Source: an uncultured Cyclobacteriaceae bacterium (lineage in GTDB: Bacteria; Bacteroidota; Bacteroidia; Cytophagales; Cyclobacteriaceae). Taken from it: a DNA stretch of 64,000 nt. Of the stretch, positions 28,910 to 38,193 are shown piece after piece; the stretch's first letter is position 1, and every line of letters starts with the position of its first letter. The stretch is taken from contig CALSPM010000003.1 of NCBI GenBank assembly GCA_943788235.1, positions 336,413-400,412 of the forward strand, given 5' to 3'. The notes below the pieces were generated by a model. It was given only the letters and a program-made list of their open reading frames with translations. It searched no databases and was not told where the DNA came from. The position numbers were made by a program, and so were the translations under genes.

Positions 28910-31309
28910 TTAAAGGTCATGATACTTATTAGGATCTTTATCATTCATTATTTTATAAACTACTTCAGTAATTTCTTCGGCATTCGGTTTCGAGAAATAA
29001 TCCCCATCACTTCCGTAAGTAGGTCTATGATTTTTTGCAGTTAAAGTTTTAGGTGATACATCAAGCCATTGATACCCCTCGTCTCTCTCCAGTACTTGTT
29101 GCATCATAAAGGCCGAGGCACCTCCGGGGACATCTTCATCAAGAAATAAAACAGCATTGGTTTTTTGTAGCGAATTTACAATGGTCTTTGAAAGATCAAA
29201 AGGCAGTAGGGATTGAACATCAATGACTTCTATAAATATCCCTAGTTCAGTGAGTTCTGCGGAGACCTCCAATGCGATTCGACACATAGAGCCATAAGTC
29301 ACTACCGTTAAATCCTCTCCCTCTTGTAATATTTCAGGGATACCCAATGGGATTTTTATTTCGAATAAATTATCTGGAATTTTTTCCTTCAGGCGATAAC
29401 CGTTGAGGGTTTCAACGATAATTGCGGGGTCATCTGAAGCAAGGAACGTATTATAAAATCCAACAGCTTGCGTCATATTTCTAGGCACCGCAACATGAAT
29501 ACCTCTTACGGCATTCAAAATCATTCCCATAGGAGACCCAGAATGCCACATTCCTTCGAGCCGGTGTCCTCGCGTTCTTATAATTAAAGGCGATTTTTGA
29601 CCTCCTTTCGTACGGTGATGTGTGGTCGCCAGATCATCAGATAATATTTGTATTGAATACAGTAAATAGTCTAAGTATTGAATTTCTGCAATAGGTCTCA
29701 GGCCGCGTAAGGCCGCACCAATCCCTTTCCCTATGATCGCACTTTCCCGAATCCCCGTATCAATGACCCGCAGATTTCCGTATTTTTCTTGCATTCCTGC
29801 AAATCCTTGATTCACATCTCCTATTTTACCTACATCTTCACCGAGCGCGATAACCAAGGGATTATTTGATAAGTGGTGATCAAAACAAAGATTGAGTATT
29901 TTCCTCCCATCTACCCATTGGGCTTCGTTGTCATAGATAGGTTCAACCCCTTTTATATTTAAGGCGGAATCTTTAGATTCACTTGTCAAATGTGAACTGT
30001 AGTCCTGATAATATTTATTTTTTTTTGTTGCCAACCAATTTTTTAGGTCTTCTTTATTTACGTCTTCATACTTCCCTAAAGCCCGAATAATGGATGTACA
30101 CGCTTTGACGATATCTAATTTTAAAGGGGAAGTATTTTCCTTGAGGTCATTGTAAATATTGGTGAGTTCTATTTTATGCTGGGACGCATTGATCATTTTT
30201 CCAATCAGAGCTAAGGCTTGTTTTTGATCTGATTTAATTTCCTGAGAATAGTTGGCCAAAGCCGTATTACGTGCATTTTTAACAATTATTTTCGCTTCTT
30301 TTTCAATTTCAGATAGCTGGGCTTCATCAGCAATTTTTTCGGCAAGAATCCACTTTCTCATCTTTAGGTTACAATCAAATTCCTTTTCCCAATGTAAACG
30401 ATCTTGGGATTTGTAGCGTTCGTGAGAACCTGAGGTGGAGTGTCCTTGAGGTTGAGTGAGCTCTGTGATATGGACCAAACAAGGCACATGATTCTTTCGC
30501 GCAAAGGAAGTAGCTTTTTCAAAAGCAGCAGACATTTCTGAATAATTCCAACCTCGAGCAACCAAGATTTCAATACCATTGGTACCGTTCTCACGTTGAA
30601 AGCCCTTCATTAATTTTGAAATACTTTCTTTAATGGTATGAAGGCTATTGGGCACTGAAATACCATATCCATCATCCCAAACTGCCAAGACCATAGGTAT
30701 TTGTAGAATTCCTGCCGCATTCATGATTTCAAAAAAGTGACCTTCGGAAGTGGACGCATTTCCTATGGTACCAAAAGCTACCTCGTTTCCGTTATTTGAG
30801 AAATGAGTAAATTTGTCAAGCGATTTGTTCTTTCTGAACAATTTAGAAGCAAAAGCAAGACCCAGTAAGCGCGGCATTTGCGAGGCTGTGGGCGAAATGT
30901 CAGAACTTGAATTTATTTGAGTTGTCAAATTTTTCCATTGACCTGAGGAATCAAGAGAACGCGTACCATAATGGTTGTTCATCATGCGACCTCCAGAAGA
31001 GGGCTCATATTGTACGTCCGCGTGAGCATAAAGTTGAGCAAAGAACTGTTCAGGTGTCAATAGGCCCAATGCCATCATTAAGGTTTGATCTCGATAATAA
31101 CCCGATCGCCAATCTCCTTTTTTAAACATTTTAGAAAAAACTATTTGAGCAACTTCTTTACCATCACCAAATATGCCAAATTTGGCTTTCCCCATGAAGA
31201 CTTCTTTTCTTCCAAGTAAACTAATCTCTCTACTTTGAACAGCTAGATGATAATCTGTTAAGATTTTTTCTTTGGGAGAAATTATTGTTTTATTTGGGTT
31301 TACATTCAT
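28910..31309 (-). CDS. Fused alpha/beta E1 component of 2-oxoacid dehydrogenase complex (pyruvate/2-oxoisovalerate type)
   Basis: N-half E1-alpha (FGTIGNASTSEGHFFEIMNAAGILQIPMVLAVWDDGYGISVP), C-half E1-beta (ALGEDVGKIGDVNQGFAG...ALRGLRPIAEIQYLDYLLYSIQILSDDLA); ATG at 31309 preferred to TTG at 31324. Confidence 0.92.
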   Translation of the reverse strand: MNVNPNKTIISPKEKILTDYHLAVQSREISLLGRKEVFMGKAKFGIFGDGKEVAQIVFSKMFKKGDWRSGYYRDQTLMMALGLLTPEQFFAQLYAHADVQYEPSSGGRMMNNHYGTRSLDSSGQWKNLTTQINSSSDISPTASQMPRLLGLAFASKLFRKNKSLDKFTHFSNNGNEVAFGTIGNASTSEGHFFEIMNAAGILQIPMVLAVWDDGYGISVPNSLHTIKESISKLMKGFQRENGTNGIEILVARGWNYSEMSAAFEKATSFARKNHVPCLVHITELTQPQGHSTSGSHERYKSQDRLHWEKEFDCNLKMRKWILAEKIADEAQLSEIEKEAKIIVKNARNTALANYSQEIKSDQKQALALIGKMINASQHKIELTNIYNDLKENTSPLKLDIVKACTSIIRALGKYEDVNKEDLKNWLATKKNKYYQDYSSHLTSESKDSALNIKGVEPIYDNEAQWVDGRKILNLCFDHHLSNNPLVIALGEDVGKIGDVNQGFAGMQEKYGNLRVIDTGIRESAIIGKGIGAALRGLRPIAEIQYLDYLLYSIQILSDDLATTHHRTKGGQKSPLIIRTRGHRLEGMWHSGSPMGMILNAVRGIHVAVPRNMTQAVGFYNTFLASDDPAIIVETLNGYRLKEKIPDNLFEIKIPLGIPEILQEGEDLTVVTYGSMCRIALEVSAELTELGIFIEVIDVQSLLPFDLSKTIVNSLQKTNAVLFLDEDVPGGASAFMMQQVLERDEGYQWLDVSPKTLTAKNHRPTYGSDGDYFSKPNAEEITEVVYKIMNDKDPNKYHDL

Positions 31310-31388
31310 ATTAGCCTCGAGCAAAGGAGAACCTTTGATGAATGCGAAGATAATAAGAAATCACTATATCTGGATGACTAACGGCTAG

Positions 31389-31418
31389 CCATATTTTTTT
31401 CTATAAAAAAAAATATGG
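31389..31418. repeat. 12-bp perfect inverted repeat CCATATTTTTTT-N6-AAAAAAATATGG
   Basis: Read directly; in the divergent intergenic region between E1 and ald. Confidence 0.75.
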
Positions 31419-31489
31419 GCTTTAAACAAAATTAAAAATCAATTTAAATTAAGATACCCATATAAAATAGATGTGAATTCTAATTCTTC

Positions 31490-31515
31490 ATTTTGTTTAT
31501 TTTTCCAAACAAAAT
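31490..31515. repeat. 9-bp perfect inverted repeat ATTTTGTTT-N8-AAACAAAAT
   Basis: Read directly; about 80 bp upstream of ald. Confidence 0.7.
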
Positions 31516-31594
31516 ATATAAAAACCACTATTTTTTATTTTGAATTACCCACCTATATTTACCTTAAATTCAACATTTTTTAAATGGTGTAATC

Positions 31595-32707
31595 ATGATA
31601 ATTGGGATTCCCTCCGAGATAAAAAATAATGAAAGCAGAGTGGCTTTGACCCCTAGTGGAGCGAAAGAATTAAGTAAAAAAGGGCATCAGGTTTATGTTC
31701 AGTCTGACGCAGGGGCAGGTAGTGGATTTTTGGATAAAAACTATCTTGAGGCGGGAGCAAAAATACTTTCTCACCAGTCAGAAATTTATAAAATTGCTGA
31801 AATGATCATGAAGGTCAAGGAACCCATTGAATCAGAATATACTTTGATTAAAAAAGGGCAATTGGTATTTACCTATTTTCATTTTGCCTCATCAAAGCCA
31901 TTGACTGATGCAATGATGGTAAACCGATCAATTTGTCTCTCGTATGAAACGGTAGAGAGAGCGGATAAGTCCTTGCCCTTACTCATTCCCATGTCAGAAG
32001 TGGCGGGAAGAATGTCTATACAAGAGGGTGCCAAATATTTGGAAAAGCCATTTAAAGGTAAAGGGATTCTTTTGGGAGGAGTCCCAGGTGTTCCTCCTGC
32101 CAAAGTCCTGATTTTGGGAGGAGGTATTGTGGGAATGAATGCGGCCAAGATGGCAGCGGGTATGGGTGCAGATGTCACCATTATGGATGTGAACTTATCT
32201 CGCTTAAGATATCTAGATGAGATCATGCCCGCCAATGTCAATACATGCATGAGTAGTGACTTTAATATACGAAATTTAATTGGGGCATGTGATCTAATCG
32301 TAGGTAGTGTACTGATTCCAGGAGCTAAAGCGCCTTATCTCATTACAGAGGATATGCTCAAGGAGATGCAACCGGGGACTGTATTGGTTGATGTAGCGGT
32401 TGATCAAGGAGGATGTATAGCCACTTGTAAGCCAACTACCCATGAAGATCCAACCTACATCATTGAGGATATTGTACATTATTGCGTAGCTAATATGCCC
32501 GGAGCGGTACCTTACACTTCTACTTTAGCTTTGACCAACGCAACCTTACCATATGCTTTATTATTGGCTGATTTAGGATGGGAAATAGGGTGTAATTCAA
32601 ATGAGGGATTAAAACGCGGTCTAAACATCATTGATGGGAAAATTGTTTATCCGGGTGTGGCAGATGCTTTTGGTTATGAACTGAGTGCTTTAGATCTATT
32701 TCTCTAA
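31595..32707 (+). CDS. ald: Alanine dehydrogenase
   Basis: MIIGIPSEIKNNESRVALTPSGAKEL; SDAGAGSGFLD; VLILGGGIVGMNAAKMAAGMGADVTIMD; DVAVDQGGCI. Confidence 0.97.
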   Translation: MIIGIPSEIKNNESRVALTPSGAKELSKKGHQVYVQSDAGAGSGFLDKNYLEAGAKILSHQSEIYKIAEMIMKVKEPIESEYTLIKKGQLVFTYFHFASSKPLTDAMMVNRSICLSYETVERADKSLPLLIPMSEVAGRMSIQEGAKYLEKPFKGKGILLGGVPGVPPAKVLILGGGIVGMNAAKMAAGMGADVTIMDVNLSRLRYLDEIMPANVNTCMSSDFNIRNLIGACDLIVGSVLIPGAKAPYLITEDMLKEMQPGTVLVDVAVDQGGCIATCKPTTHEDPTYIIEDIVHYCVANMPGAVPYTSTLALTNATLPYALLLADLGWEIGCNSNEGLKRGLNIIDGKIVYPGVADAFGYELSALDLFL

Positions 32708-33162
32708 CAAAAATGTGGAAATTCAGACAGTTGTTCATAAGTGCTACCGATGAGATTTTTTTTCCATACATAATGTTTCATTCCATTTGTAATGGCCAGG
32801 TACTTGGCATCTAGTGCAGCGTTGTAGCCGCTGATCTGTTGGAGGGTAGCCGCTGATAGCTTAATAGTGGGGGCCTTACATTCAACTAAAAGATAGATGT
32901 CACCTTTTCGGTCGTATATGTGAATGTCGGTCCTTCTCTGTTGTTGTAAATACTGATGGCCTTTTTCAATGTTGATTAAGGCTTTAGGGTAATCAAGATT
33001 TTGTGTGAGTAAATGTAAAAAATGCTGGCGCACCCATTCCTCTGGAGTAAGTACAAGTTCTTTTTTACGGATTTCATCCTTAATGTAGGCCACATCATCT
33101 CGCCAAAGAAGTGTTGGATTTATTTCTGGGAGATTAAGCTTAGGAAGGTTGAGATTTTTCAT
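32704..33162 (-). CDS. Orphan type I restriction HsdR N-terminal-like nuclease-domain protein
   Basis: TPEEWVRQHFLHLLTQNLDYPKALINIEKG...RRTDIHIYDRKGDIYLLVECKAP (PD-(D/E)XK-like); start at 33162. Confidence 0.82.
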   Translation of the reverse strand: MKNLNLPKLNLPEINPTLLWRDDVAYIKDEIRKKELVLTPEEWVRQHFLHLLTQNLDYPKALINIEKGHQYLQQQRRTDIHIYDRKGDIYLLVECKAPTIKLSAATLQQISGYNAALDAKYLAITNGMKHYVWKKNLIGSTYEQLSEFPHFC

Positions 33163-34438
33163 TTGGCATTTTAACAAAAACAAGAAAAGCCAATCCAATG
33201 ATAAAAAACAACCCTAAGGCTAAGGTACTGTTTCTCATACTTCCTGTAATTTGTTCGACCAGACCGTAAGTAAAGGTACCTAATACGACACTGACGTAAA
33301 AGGTAACGTCATAAAACGAGAAATAAGAAGTGTGATCTTCAGAATGAGTGGATGGAATGAGCTTTGAGAACGTCGCCCTTGATAAGGATTGGATACCGCC
33401 CATGACCAAACCAACCGACGCGGTAATGATGTAAAATTCATTTACTGTAGTAATGGTATAACCATAAAGACAGATGCCTATCCAAATTAAAATCATACTG
33501 ATGAGTGAAAATATGTTACCCTTATATTCAGAAAGTCGAGCAAAGAGGGTAGCACCTAAAATAGCTATAAATTGAATGATGATGATCGCTGGGATAAGTT
33601 GGGCTGCACTAAGGGCAAGCTCCTTGGTGCCAAATAATACTGCCAAGAGCATAATGGCCTGAACCCCCATATTATAGAAAAAATAGGCGATTAAATAAAT
33701 TTTCATGTTTTTTAAGTCTTTCAAATTCCAAAAAACCTTTTTCAGTTCGCGGTATCCATTACGAAGAATATCTCGATGTATTTTTCGATGAGAATGATTG
33801 TTAGGCAGCCATTTAAAAGGAATTTGGGCAAATCCAATCCACCAAACACCTACTAAAATAAAGACAAAGCGCGTAGCTTTCCCAACATCTGTAAATCCAA
33901 ATAACTCATATTTTTGAGTAATTAAAATACTTATTAAAAGCAGGACAACACTTCCCGCGTAACCATAGGAATAACCTTTGGCACTGATCCGATCAGTCAT
34001 GTTTTTTGGGGCTATTTCAGGAAGATAAGCATCATAAAAAACCAATCCAGAACTGTATCCAATGGAGGCCAATATCACACAAAAAATGCCCCATTCAAGG
34101 ACATTTTTATCTGTAAAAAAAACCAATCCCATACAGGAAAAGGCACCTAAATAGGTGAAAATTTTTAAAAATTTTTTTTTATTACCTGTATAATCTGCAA
34201 TGCCTGATAATATGGGGAGTAACAAGGCTGAAATTAAATAGGATAGTGAAGTTGCATAACTATACAGCACAGAGTTAACCATTTCGAATCCAAAAAAGTC
34301 AACTTTATCTTCGTTATTTACACTCGTAATCGCTGTATAATAGATAGGGAAAATCGCTGTATTGATTACAAGATTGTATACTGAATTTGCGAGATCGTAA
34401 GTGCACCAAGCTCGGATAACACTATTTATTTTTTTCAT
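33140..34438 (-). CDS. MFS transporter, UMF1 family
   Basis: RAWCTYDLANSVYNLVINTAIFPIYY; multiple TM helices; LVMGGIQSLSRATFSKLIP. Confidence 0.9.
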   Translation of the reverse strand: MKKINSVIRAWCTYDLANSVYNLVINTAIFPIYYTAITSVNNEDKVDFFGFEMVNSVLYSYATSLSYLISALLLPILSGIADYTGNKKKFLKIFTYLGAFSCMGLVFFTDKNVLEWGIFCVILASIGYSSGLVFYDAYLPEIAPKNMTDRISAKGYSYGYAGSVVLLLISILITQKYELFGFTDVGKATRFVFILVGVWWIGFAQIPFKWLPNNHSHRKIHRDILRNGYRELKKVFWNLKDLKNMKIYLIAYFFYNMGVQAIMLLAVLFGTKELALSAAQLIPAIIIIQFIAILGATLFARLSEYKGNIFSLISMILIWIGICLYGYTITTVNEFYIITASVGLVMGGIQSLSRATFSKLIPSTHSEDHTSYFSFYDVTFYVSVVLGTFTYGLVEQITGSMRNSTLALGLFFIIGLAFLVFVKMPNEKSQPS

Positions 34439-34585
34439 GTGGCCACTAATTTAATCAATTATGGTTGATTGCAAGCCATTAAGAGGAGGTCTAGTCCTAA
34501 CTATTCTCCAAAAATTACATAAGAAGGTTATTTGAGTAGATACTTTACAGTAGGGATAGAATCACAAAGCAATCCTTTGTCGAAG

Positions 34586-35458
34586 TTAAATGACTTTCGG
34601 TGTTTTGATCTTACTGATCATCCAGTCAATCCATTCTTTTATGACTTCTTTTTGCTCCAAGTCATTGTGCGCTTCATGAAAAACATCCTTCCATAATTTC
34701 CATTTGATATAATCTGGGTTGTCGAGGGCCAACTTCATGGTAGCTTTGTAATCAATGATGGCATCTGCCTGACCATGAAAAACAAAACCACTTAATTTAA
34801 TTTCATTTTGATGTTCCATAAGGTATGATGCACCAAAGTTAATAGCAGCAAACAAACCCGCGGAGATTTTAAAATTAACTAAAGGATCATTTTCGTATAG
34901 CCTTGAGACTTCTGGATCTTTGCTCAGATGTAAACTGTTGAGCCCATTGGATTGTCTAATTTTTGGGGCAATGCGCGCCATTAGTTTACCTAATTGTTCT
35001 TTCCAGCGAGGGGGTTTAAAGGCTAATTTAATCCAAGGCGCAGAAACTATGAAGCCTGATAACTCCTTGGATTTATCTCTGATTACATAATTAAGTACGA
35101 GATTTCCACCCATACTATGACCGAAAAGAAACAATGGTAAATACAGATGTTCAGCTCGAACTATTTTTAAAAATTCTTCAATGTCATTAATTAAACTCAT
35201 CAAATCTGGCGCATGACCTTTTAAGCCTCCTGATTTTCCATGGCCTCGAAGATCCACACCATAGACATTGAATTTTGAATCATTGAGTGACTGCATCACG
35301 TGTTGGTATCTACCGATATGCTCGCCAAAGCCATGAATAATACAAACCACACCTATAGGATGCTCTACCGTCATGGACTCGACATATAAGTTGATACCGT
35401 CACGTGTTGGTACCTTCAAGGGTTCCATCTTAATTATTTTTTTAATTAAAGAGGTCAT
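34586..35458 (-). CDS. Alpha/beta hydrolase, monoacylglycerol-lipase-like
   Basis: GVVCIIHGFGEHIGRYQHV; YGVDLRGHGKSGG; LFGHSMGGNLVLNY. Confidence 0.9.
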   Translation of the reverse strand: MTSLIKKIIKMEPLKVPTRDGINLYVESMTVEHPIGVVCIIHGFGEHIGRYQHVMQSLNDSKFNVYGVDLRGHGKSGGLKGHAPDLMSLINDIEEFLKIVRAEHLYLPLFLFGHSMGGNLVLNYVIRDKSKELSGFIVSAPWIKLAFKPPRWKEQLGKLMARIAPKIRQSNGLNSLHLSKDPEVSRLYENDPLVNFKISAGLFAAINFGASYLMEHQNEIKLSGFVFHGQADAIIDYKATMKLALDNPDYIKWKLWKDVFHEAHNDLEQKEVIKEWIDWMISKIKTPKVI

Positions 35459-35509
35459 TGCTCAAATGGACTTTCATGGGAGCAATAAAAATTTATTAAT
35501 TTCTAGCGA

Positions 35510-35944
35510 TTAATCTTTAATCACCACTTTATCCATTACGTCACCTTCCTTAATCAAATCAATAATGGTTAAACCTTCAATCACTTTACCAAAGCAAGTA
35601 TGTTTTCTATCGAGGTGGGCTGTATTGGTTCGACTGTGGCAGACAAAAAATTGTGAGCCACCTGTATTTTTTCCCGCATGAGCCATTGAGAGGACACCTT
35701 TATCATGATATTGGTTATTTCCTGATAACTCACAATCAATGGCATATCCTGGTCCTCCTGCGCCAGTGCCGTCTGGACATCCACCCTGAATGACGAAATT
35801 AGGAATGACACGATGAAAAGTAAGGCCATCATAGAACCCTTTTTCAGCTAGATCGATAAAATTCTGTACCGTTTTTGGTGCATCTTGCTTGTAAAACTCA
35901 ATTTTCATAATACCTTTTTGAGTATGAATTTCTGCTTTTTTCAT
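35510..35944 (-). CDS. Cyclophilin-type peptidyl-prolyl cis-trans isomerase
   Basis: [43 protein letters not shown]. Confidence 0.95.
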   Translation of the reverse strand: MKKAEIHTQKGIMKIEFYKQDAPKTVQNFIDLAEKGFYDGLTFHRVIPNFVIQGGCPDGTGAGGPGYAIDCELSGNNQYHDKGVLSMAHAGKNTGGSQFFVCHSRTNTAHLDRKHTCFGKVIEGLTIIDLIKEGDVMDKVVIKD

Positions 35945-36023
35945 ATTATAAAATTTACACTGTTTATTTTTTTAATGATATATAAAAAATCATTTTATTT
36001 GCAAAAATAACATTAAAAACACG

Positions 36024-36986
36024 ATGGAAAGAATTAGTTGTTTTATGATTTGTCTTTGGGCCCTATTTTTTAAAACTTTTGGCCAGATAGATGAAAATAA
36101 GGTTTCCCGTTTTCTTTTAAGTTATTCAAAAACTCATAACTTGAGCACGGAGGCCGTAAGATCAATCTTAGACCGAGCGCAATATATCCCAGAAATTATT
36201 GAACGTATCAGCCAACCAGCAGAGGACATTTCTTGGAAAAGGTATAGAAAGATATTTCTCACCAACGAAAGAATAACGAAAGGTGTAAATTTTTGGGATG
36301 ATCATGAAAGCACCTTGAGTGCTGTCAGTGAGGATACGGGCGTCGAAATTGAATATTTGATTGCCATTCTAGGGGTTGAAACCTATTATGGTGAGAAAAA
36401 AGGAGCCTATAAAGTATTGGATGCTTTGTATACCTTGGCTTTCGCATATCCCAAGAGAGCAAATTTTTTTACTAAAGAATTGGGTGAGTTCATTACCTTG
36501 TCTATTACGCAAAATTTAGATTTATACAATGCCGAAGGTTCCTATGCAGGGGCTATTGGGTATTGTCAATTCATGCCGAGTAGCTACCGGGCCTATGCCA
36601 AAAGTTTTGATGGATCTAAAGACTGTGACTTGGTCAATAACGTGGACGATGCGATAGCAAGTGCTGCAAATTATTTAAAGATGCACAAATGGGAAAAGGG
36701 TCAAAAAGTTGCTATTACGGTGAATAAAATGACTGAAGATAATAGCTTAAGTTACCTATACACCAAGCCTAAAAATACCATTGAGTATTACAGAGCTAAG
36801 GGCTATCACGTAGAGGGCCAAATTCAGACAGACTTGGTTTCAATCATCGAACTGGATAATGAGATTTCAAAAGAATATTGGATGGGCTTCCATAATTTTT
36901 ATGTGATTACTCGCTACAATCATAGCCCACTTTACGCCATGGCGGTACATCAATTGGCGCAAGCAATTCGTACATTAAGAAATTGA
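36024..36986 (+). CDS. Lytic murein transglycosylase (MltB-like)
   Basis: YLIAILGVETYYGEKKGAYKVLDALYTLAFAYPKRANFF; SYAGAIGYCQFMPSSYRAYA. Confidence 0.92.
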   Translation: MERISCFMICLWALFFKTFGQIDENKVSRFLLSYSKTHNLSTEAVRSILDRAQYIPEIIERISQPAEDISWKRYRKIFLTNERITKGVNFWDDHESTLSAVSEDTGVEIEYLIAILGVETYYGEKKGAYKVLDALYTLAFAYPKRANFFTKELGEFITLSITQNLDLYNAEGSYAGAIGYCQFMPSSYRAYAKSFDGSKDCDLVNNVDDAIASAANYLKMHKWEKGQKVAITVNKMTEDNSLSYLYTKPKNTIEYYRAKGYHVEGQIQTDLVSIIELDNEISKEYWMGFHNFYVITRYNHSPLYAMAVHQLAQAIRTLRN

Positions 36987-37131
36987 CTTTTTGATCCCTG
37001 ATCCAATAGATCGATCAAGGAGGACTACCTATCTTTATCAAACTCTTGCCGAATTAGCAAACAGAAATAAAGAACAATAATTAAGGTTAATATTTGAATA
37101 GAAAATATTTTTTGCTCATCTTTCCACTACA

Positions 37132-38001
37132 ATGCGAATATTTTTATTGTTAATGAGTGACATAAAAGAAAAAATAGGATTAATAGTCTTCTCAATCTTT
37201 TTTTTGAGTGATATTAACGCCCAAAAAAATGAAACTGTGACCCTCTCCTCAGAACAGTTTGAACAAATAAAAGCCACGGCAACGGAATTGTATCAAGAGT
37301 TAGATCGTGTGACACCCGGGGAGTGGGGCGCACCACCTTCAGATGCCTTCGTTTTGTTTGACGGTTCTTCATTGGATGAATGGCAAAAGCCGTATTTTGA
37401 GTACAGTGGAAGTATGGTGGAGTATGCTGACCATTTACCAGAGCTCAAAAGAGGCCCCTATATTACAAGCCCAGCAGATTGGAAATTGGAAAAAGGCGAA
37501 ATGGTAGTTGTACCCGGTGCGGGCCATGTGGTGACCAAAGAACTTTTTGGAGATGTTCAATTGCACATTGAATGGTTGGCTCCTAAGAACAGTACTAAGA
37601 GCGGTCAGGATTACAGTAACAGTGGACTTTTTTTTATGGGAATTTATGAAGTTCAAATATTGAATTCATACGATAATGAAACTTATAGTAATGGCCAAGC
37701 TGGTGCAGTTTATAAACAACATATTCCTTTGGTAAACGCTGCGAATCCGCCGAGCAAATGGCAAGAGTATAATGTTATTTTTAGTGCGCCGAAGTTTTCT
37801 GAAAGTGGAAATCTACTCAATCCAGCTAGAATGACCGTCTTTCACAACGGGGTGCTGATTCAAAATAACGTTTCGTTATTGGGTCCCACCTGTTATATCG
37901 GTCAAGCGCATTATATTAAACACCCTGAAGCATTACCTATTCTATTACAAGATCATGGAAACCCAGTGAGATTCCGTAATATTTGGGCGAGGAAGTTATA
38001 G
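37132..38001 (+). CDS. DUF1080 (3-keto-disaccharide hydrolase-like, concanavalin fold) exported protein
   Basis: FVLFDGSSLDEWQ; GDVQLHIEWLAPKNSTKSGQDYSNSGLFFMGIYEVQILNSYDNETYSNGQAGAVYKQ. Confidence 0.92.
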   Translation: MRIFLLLMSDIKEKIGLIVFSIFFLSDINAQKNETVTLSSEQFEQIKATATELYQELDRVTPGEWGAPPSDAFVLFDGSSLDEWQKPYFEYSGSMVEYADHLPELKRGPYITSPADWKLEKGEMVVVPGAGHVVTKELFGDVQLHIEWLAPKNSTKSGQDYSNSGLFFMGIYEVQILNSYDNETYSNGQAGAVYKQHIPLVNAANPPSKWQEYNVIFSAPKFSESGNLLNPARMTVFHNGVLIQNNVSLLGPTCYIGQAHYIKHPEALPILLQDHGNPVRFRNIWARKL

Positions 38002-38193
38002 CCCTGATCGCCTATTTTTATTTAGGTAATACATTATAGCGACCCGCACAACGTATGTATCTTATCAGGATCTGGACTGCTGATAAGTTGGTTTGGTTTA
38101 CCGTTTATATAAGTTAAAAAGGTATTTCAATGGGCTCTCATTAATTTAGGTTTTACGTAGAGTCGTAAACTTCTCTTAGTTGAAAGATTAAGC

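Noticed and set aside
31879-32250. 123-aa minus ORF opposite ald
   Set aside because: Antisense frame of a highly conserved gene; no independent support.
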